Positions 60,120-64,000 of a DNA stretch of 64,000 bases are shown piece after piece. The stretch is from assembly GCA_035578155.1 (NCBI GenBank), contig JAPWDM010000005.1, forward strand, positions 30,558,108-30,622,107, read 5' to 3'. The notes under the pieces were generated by a model, which had not been told where the DNA came from, ran no database searches, and was given only the letters and a program-made list of their open reading frames with translations. The DNA is from Brachynemurus nebulosus. Taxonomy: Eukaryota; Arthropoda; Insecta; Neuroptera; Myrmeleontidae. The stretch's first letter is position 1. Every line of letters starts with the position of its first letter. Both the position numbers and the translations under genes were made by a program.

Positions 60120-61700
60120 GATTTTATTATTTTATTGGCTGTGGGCTTTTAGTGATTCGTTAAATTAAGTTCTGGGGCGAACATTTCATTTTTGCATTCA
60201 AAATGAAAAAATTTCTTTTAAAAATATGACTGATTGGATGGCAATATGTTTTCTAGTGATTTTACGTGGTAGGAAGGTAAAAATGAAAACAACGAGTTTG
60301 AAAGCCTATGATTCGCTTCTAATTGCATCATTCTTTCATTTAATTGACAATTTTTAAGGTGCAGAAAAAATTTAATAAGCTTAGCGACTAAGCTTAGTCA
60401 TCAACCTAAAACGATTCTTTTTACTCAAATCGAATTTAATATGGAAATGATTTAAATCAGAGTGAGTGGTTGAATCACGGTAATTTAAAGGGGACCACTA
60501 GTGTGACATTTTTAAAAAAAAAAAACTTTTTTTACATGCTTCGATAGTCTATACCTTTAAAAATAACATACTAAAATTTCAAGTGCGTATCTCAAATAGT
60601 TTTTGAGTTACAGCCATCTGAATAGGGGATCCTGATTTTCATTGTTAACTTTGAGGTATTGAGAAATGTATGAAAATTGATAGTTCGGGAGTTTCTGGAC
60701 GTAGTTGCCACTCACATGCTGTGGAGCAGCTAGACCCTGGCACATTTAAACTACTCATTTAGTTTTACTATGACCGTTATAGTGAGTATATTGTAAATAA
60801 TTTTAGTAAAAATTCTCAGTAATTAAAACTAAAAGGTAAGGTAAAGAAAAACTACATTTTTCAAATTTGCTGCAGTTGTAACTCGAAGACAAATCATCCG
60901 ATCGATTTGATTCTTATTACAGCTTCTTTTACATATGTTTCTTCGTGTCATGAACTTCCAGTTTTCTGATCCAATAAAAAATGTAATTTTTGCAGGCCAA
61001 AAATCATCAAATTTTCGCGCAAAATTTGAAACTTTTTTTTGAAAACTCTGTCATATTGTTAAATTTCAACTTTTTTTCGATTTGAGGTTCATGGCACGGG
61101 CAATACCTTCTAGTTTAATAGGCGTTTTGGTTTTTTTTTATTTCAGGCACTGTGAAGGTCGCTATCACTGCAGCAGTGGGGGAATTTTTTTTGGAACCTT
61201 GGGAGATCGCGAATAACTCACTGAATTTTCAGTTTTTAGTCCAAAAATTGTATCATGAATTTATTATATATCAATGAATGTATCCTTAAAATATTAAAAC
61301 ATTCCACACAGTAAATTTTCTTTAAAAAAATTCCCAAAAATCACCTTTATTTCTGGCAGTTATACTAGTGGTCCCCCTTAAGTGTGAATTTTTCATTTTT
61401 ACTCTCAAAATGACGCAATTCCTCTTTACACGCCTAATTTTTGTAAAAAATTAAATGGAAAATTTCGAAAACCTATGATTTTCTCAGTTTTATCACTTTA
61501 TCATCTTGTTTGCAATTTGACATTATCAAATTAAGAGATTTTTCCTCAATTCAAGCTTAATGGAAAGTAATTTAGGTGTAAACTTTTCATTTTTGCTATC
61601 TAAATAACGAAATTTCTTTTAGAAACATGACGTATTCGGCGGAAACCTTTTTTGGTGTCGATCCTATATGTCTAATTTTGGTAAAAATGAAGAAATCATA
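60120..61700 (-). repeat. GATGACGTCACC repeat family, minus-strand array, interrupted
   Basis: Minus-orientation landmarks lie on both sides of the 60489-61377 element: AAAATATGACTGATTGG and AGGTAAAAATGAAAACAACG before it; GTGTGAATTTTTCATTTTTA directly after it; then AACGAAATTTCTTTTAGAAA and TGGTAAAAATGAAGAAATC. The element sits inside the block between the GGTAATTT and GTGTGAATTTTT parts of one unit. Confidence 0.65.
60489..61377 (+). mobile_element. TTAA element of the GGGGGACCACTAG family, copy 2
   Basis: An 889-bp element colinear with 43713-44603. TTAA lies at 60485-60488 and 61378-61381. The left end is AGGGGACCACTAGTGTGAC, and the right end read inward is GGGGGACCACTAGTATAAC. It is inserted in a repeat unit, which supports the boundaries independently. 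Confidence 0.85.
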
Positions 61701-62056
61701 CTTTACATCTCCTTCATTTTAAATAACAGTTAAACACTCTATATAATTTCAATATTAAAAATAAAATGCACATTCAGTTTAAACAGTAAACAGTCGGTAT
61801 TGAAAAAAATACAAAACAATTAATAAAATTTTTAAATTTTTTGTTTTTCAAAATTGGTTCAATGGTAAATTTAAAACAATTGTAATTAAATACCTAATAC
61901 AAACAAACTAGCAACGCGTACTGGCTGTACCACCGGGCAAATAGTTAGCTGGCGGTATTTTTGTTTAATAAATAAATGCCTACATAATTTTAATTCAATG
62001 CATACATATTTAAACGCGTTTTACTGTAATTGAATCAACAAATGTGCGCGCATATA

Positions 62057-62549
62057 CTGGGTGCCCCGGCCGGATGTATACATACGATTTACATGTTAAT
62101 TTGTAACATTGGATTCCCATAAGGAAAAAGTTATGTCACAAGAGTGCTTTGGATAAACATATTCCTATTTTCGCTAATTTTCTTTTATGAAATAATTTTC
62201 TTTCACCAAATTATCTGCACTATTTCTTCAACAGAACATTTTTTTGCTATTTTTATTATATTAATATGTATTTATTTTCAAGAAAATAAAAAATACCTTT
62301 TTTTTGAATTTACAGCAGATGACAGAAATATTAATTATGTAAAAATGTGAATTGCTTGAAAATTGCGACATTCATTTCTTTATTTTACTGCATTCTTATT
62401 GTTAAAGCTATAGTAACAGTAGTTATAATACTAAATTAGTATTATTAGTTTGTTCAAAGCACTCTTGTGACATAACTTTTTCCTTATGGGAATGCAAAGT
62501 TAAAAATTAATATGTAAATCGTATGTATACATCCAAATGGGACACCTAG
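62057..62549. mobile_element. TA-flanked element with ~100-bp TIRs, 493 bp
   Basis: Left CTGGGTGCCCCGGCCGGATG and right, read inward, CTAGGTGTCCCATTTGGATG. Matching then continues through GTATACATACGATTTACAT, TCCCATAAGGAAAAAGTTAT and CACAAGAGTGCTTTG. TA is outside both ends. The 68-aa ORF (62144-62350) lies between the TIRs and is a Phe/Ile-rich chance frame. Confidence 0.8.
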
Positions 62550-62551
62550 TA

Positions 62552-64000
62552 TACTCACATATGCGTACAATCTACAATGTACGGAATTTATTTAATTACT
62601 CTTTATTACTCAATCATTTTGTAAATACAATTTAATAACGGAACGAATTCTACGCGGGCATTTTTTTTCGGTATTAAATGAAACGTCGATATTGTTGGCG
62701 CCATCTATTTATTACTTTATTACCTATATACAGTACTGATAAAAACATTTTTAAACAAACGCCGAATTAATATGGAAATTCAAAAAAATCAGCAGAAAAG
62801 AATATTTTTCTTTTACTACTAACTGAACTGTACTGCTAACGATAAAAATGAAAACTTCCAAATGAAATTCGTGCATAATTCCTTTGACGCCCCTGCGTAC
62901 AATTTATTTTTCGTCCCAAATTTTTACGAGGCCGATAAATATTAGGTAAAAATATTGGGTGAAGCTTTTCCCTTCAGACAACTTGTAATTACTTCCTCAA
63001 AAAATAAAATTCTGCTTAGCAGAACGCTTAATTACGTAACAAATTCATTCTATAATAACATGTCAATATTTTAATTTCTCTGTTTATTAAAATGCGATTT
63101 TGAAAGTGAATTAATAATTTGAATTTTATTCGAACGATCAGAAAAATTCAACAAGTTTCATTGATACACACTTTTCACAAATGTTTAACTGTTGATTGAA
63201 AAAACGCGTTCTATGGCGTAAATTGTTTCTGTCTTTGTTATAAATTTTCAAATTTTATGTAAGTATCTGTTATTCAGCATGTACTGATTGAAAAACTATT
63301 ATATGGTTTTTTTTACTGCATGTCTGAGCACAGAGAAAATCGATGTAAAAGTATGCGTGGAAATTCGTTACTCCATTTGAATTACATCAGAGTTAGATTC
63401 ACTTACATATATTGTACATTATGAAAAAATAAGTAGGTACTCTTAATATATGTTCATAAAACATTGTGTCAGAACGATTCACTGTTTAGTTTCTGAGCTA
63501 ATGCAATAATATCCCTGTCATAGCATCTAAATAATACATAGCAAACTCCCATATCGCACGCTCTCATTAAGCAATTTCGTCGCACAGAAGATGTGTATAA
63601 TGGCACCCCTCCGTGTTTTAAAGAAAATATGTTTGAATGTGTTATACCCGATTTTTCAGTGGCCGTTTAAACTTGAGTTAAATCGCCGATGTTTTACAGT
63701 GTCAATATTGCCGTAGTTTATTTAAACGGAGTTTAAACTAAGTAACCATAGCAAATTACTACTTTTAACTTTTTTTAATAGATGGCACAACAGATTGTTT
63801 GAATTGTGATGCCATCTACTATTTGAATATAATTTAAATGTATATATTTGAATATATTTTTAAAAATTACATTAGGCTACTATAAATTTTTAAAGCGTGT
63901 CATAAGAAAAGGTATTGGACTGTGCAATTTGTTTGCATTTATCAGAGTTTCTTATTCAGTCCGAACCGTTATATTTCTAATTTCTAAAGCAGCAATCACT
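62552..64000. other. Non-coding stretch
   Basis: No supportable gene up to the window edge. It contains the second copy of a short dispersed repeat (next entry). Confidence 0.4.
63340..63446 (+). repeat. Short dispersed repeat, copy 2
   Basis: Matches 1400-1500: GATGTAAAAGTATGCGTGG, GAAATTCGTTACTCCATTT, CACTTACATATATTG, then AAAATAAG. Same orientation. Confidence 0.5.

Noticed and set aside
62144..62350. 68-aa ORF
   Set aside because: Phe/Ile-rich chance frame in the AT-rich core between the TIRs of a MITE.

Overview
The window is AT-rich eukaryotic nuclear DNA. Gene density is low, introns or intergenic spaces are long, (TA)n and (TG)n microsatellites are present, and there are many short terminal-inverted-repeat (TIR) transposons. 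The transposon types (piggyBac-like, Tc1/pogo-like, hAT-like, Helentron-like, tRNA-derived SINEs) and the short tacctacc-type words suggest an insect. The order cannot be fixed from sequence alone. There are no bacterial operons, ribosome binding sites or CRISPR arrays.

Host coding sequence is sparse. Position 2-115 (+) looks like the last 37 codons of a gene entering from the left, with a polyadenylation signal at 281. Position 51374-51568 (-) looks like a 65-codon first coding exon. It has a good ATG context, ends in phase 0 at a consensus splice donor, and lies below a microsatellite-bearing 5' region that resembles a promoter and leader. An 82-residue ORF at 38139-38387 (-) has plausible splice signals upstream and may be a small gene or relic. 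A cluster at 21.6-24.05 kb holds several open, protein-like but broken fragments. Some are similar to each other, and together they look like a decayed gene family of unknown origin.

Most of the rest is repeat-derived. Five families insert at TTAA: a piggyBac-type pair (5753-6678, 39552-40411), a GGGGGACCACTAG pair (43713-44603, 60489-61377), a GGGGAGGTTTACT element (22582-23599), a GGTTGACGGTCAT mini-family (25408-25544, 37331-37592) and a double foldback (56466-57565). TA-flanked elements include a pogo-type remnant with a helix-turn-helix relic (16890-17461), a Tc1-type deletion derivative with a transposase tail (41319-41778), and those at 12996-13382, 29455-30667, 36314-37294, 58604-59049 and 62057-62549. 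One hAT-type element has an 8-bp duplication (52248-52934), and one GC-rich TIR element lies at 27560-28006. Three Helentron-like copies carry internal microsatellites (20236, 47630, 48285). A tRNA-derived SINE lies at 42861-43083, with a second candidate at 34735-34990. A degenerate tandem repeat of roughly 250-280 bp, marked by a GATGACGTCACCAAG-like core, forms arrays at 10.0, 18.0, 29-31, 49.5 and 60-61.7 kb. Some transposons are nested in these arrays.

No complete functional multi-gene system can be supported. The most informative items are the 51.4 kb exon, the decayed coding cluster at 21.6-24 kb, the Helentron-like elements and the concentration of distinct TTAA-targeting families. 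All family assignments are structural inferences; no database search was run.
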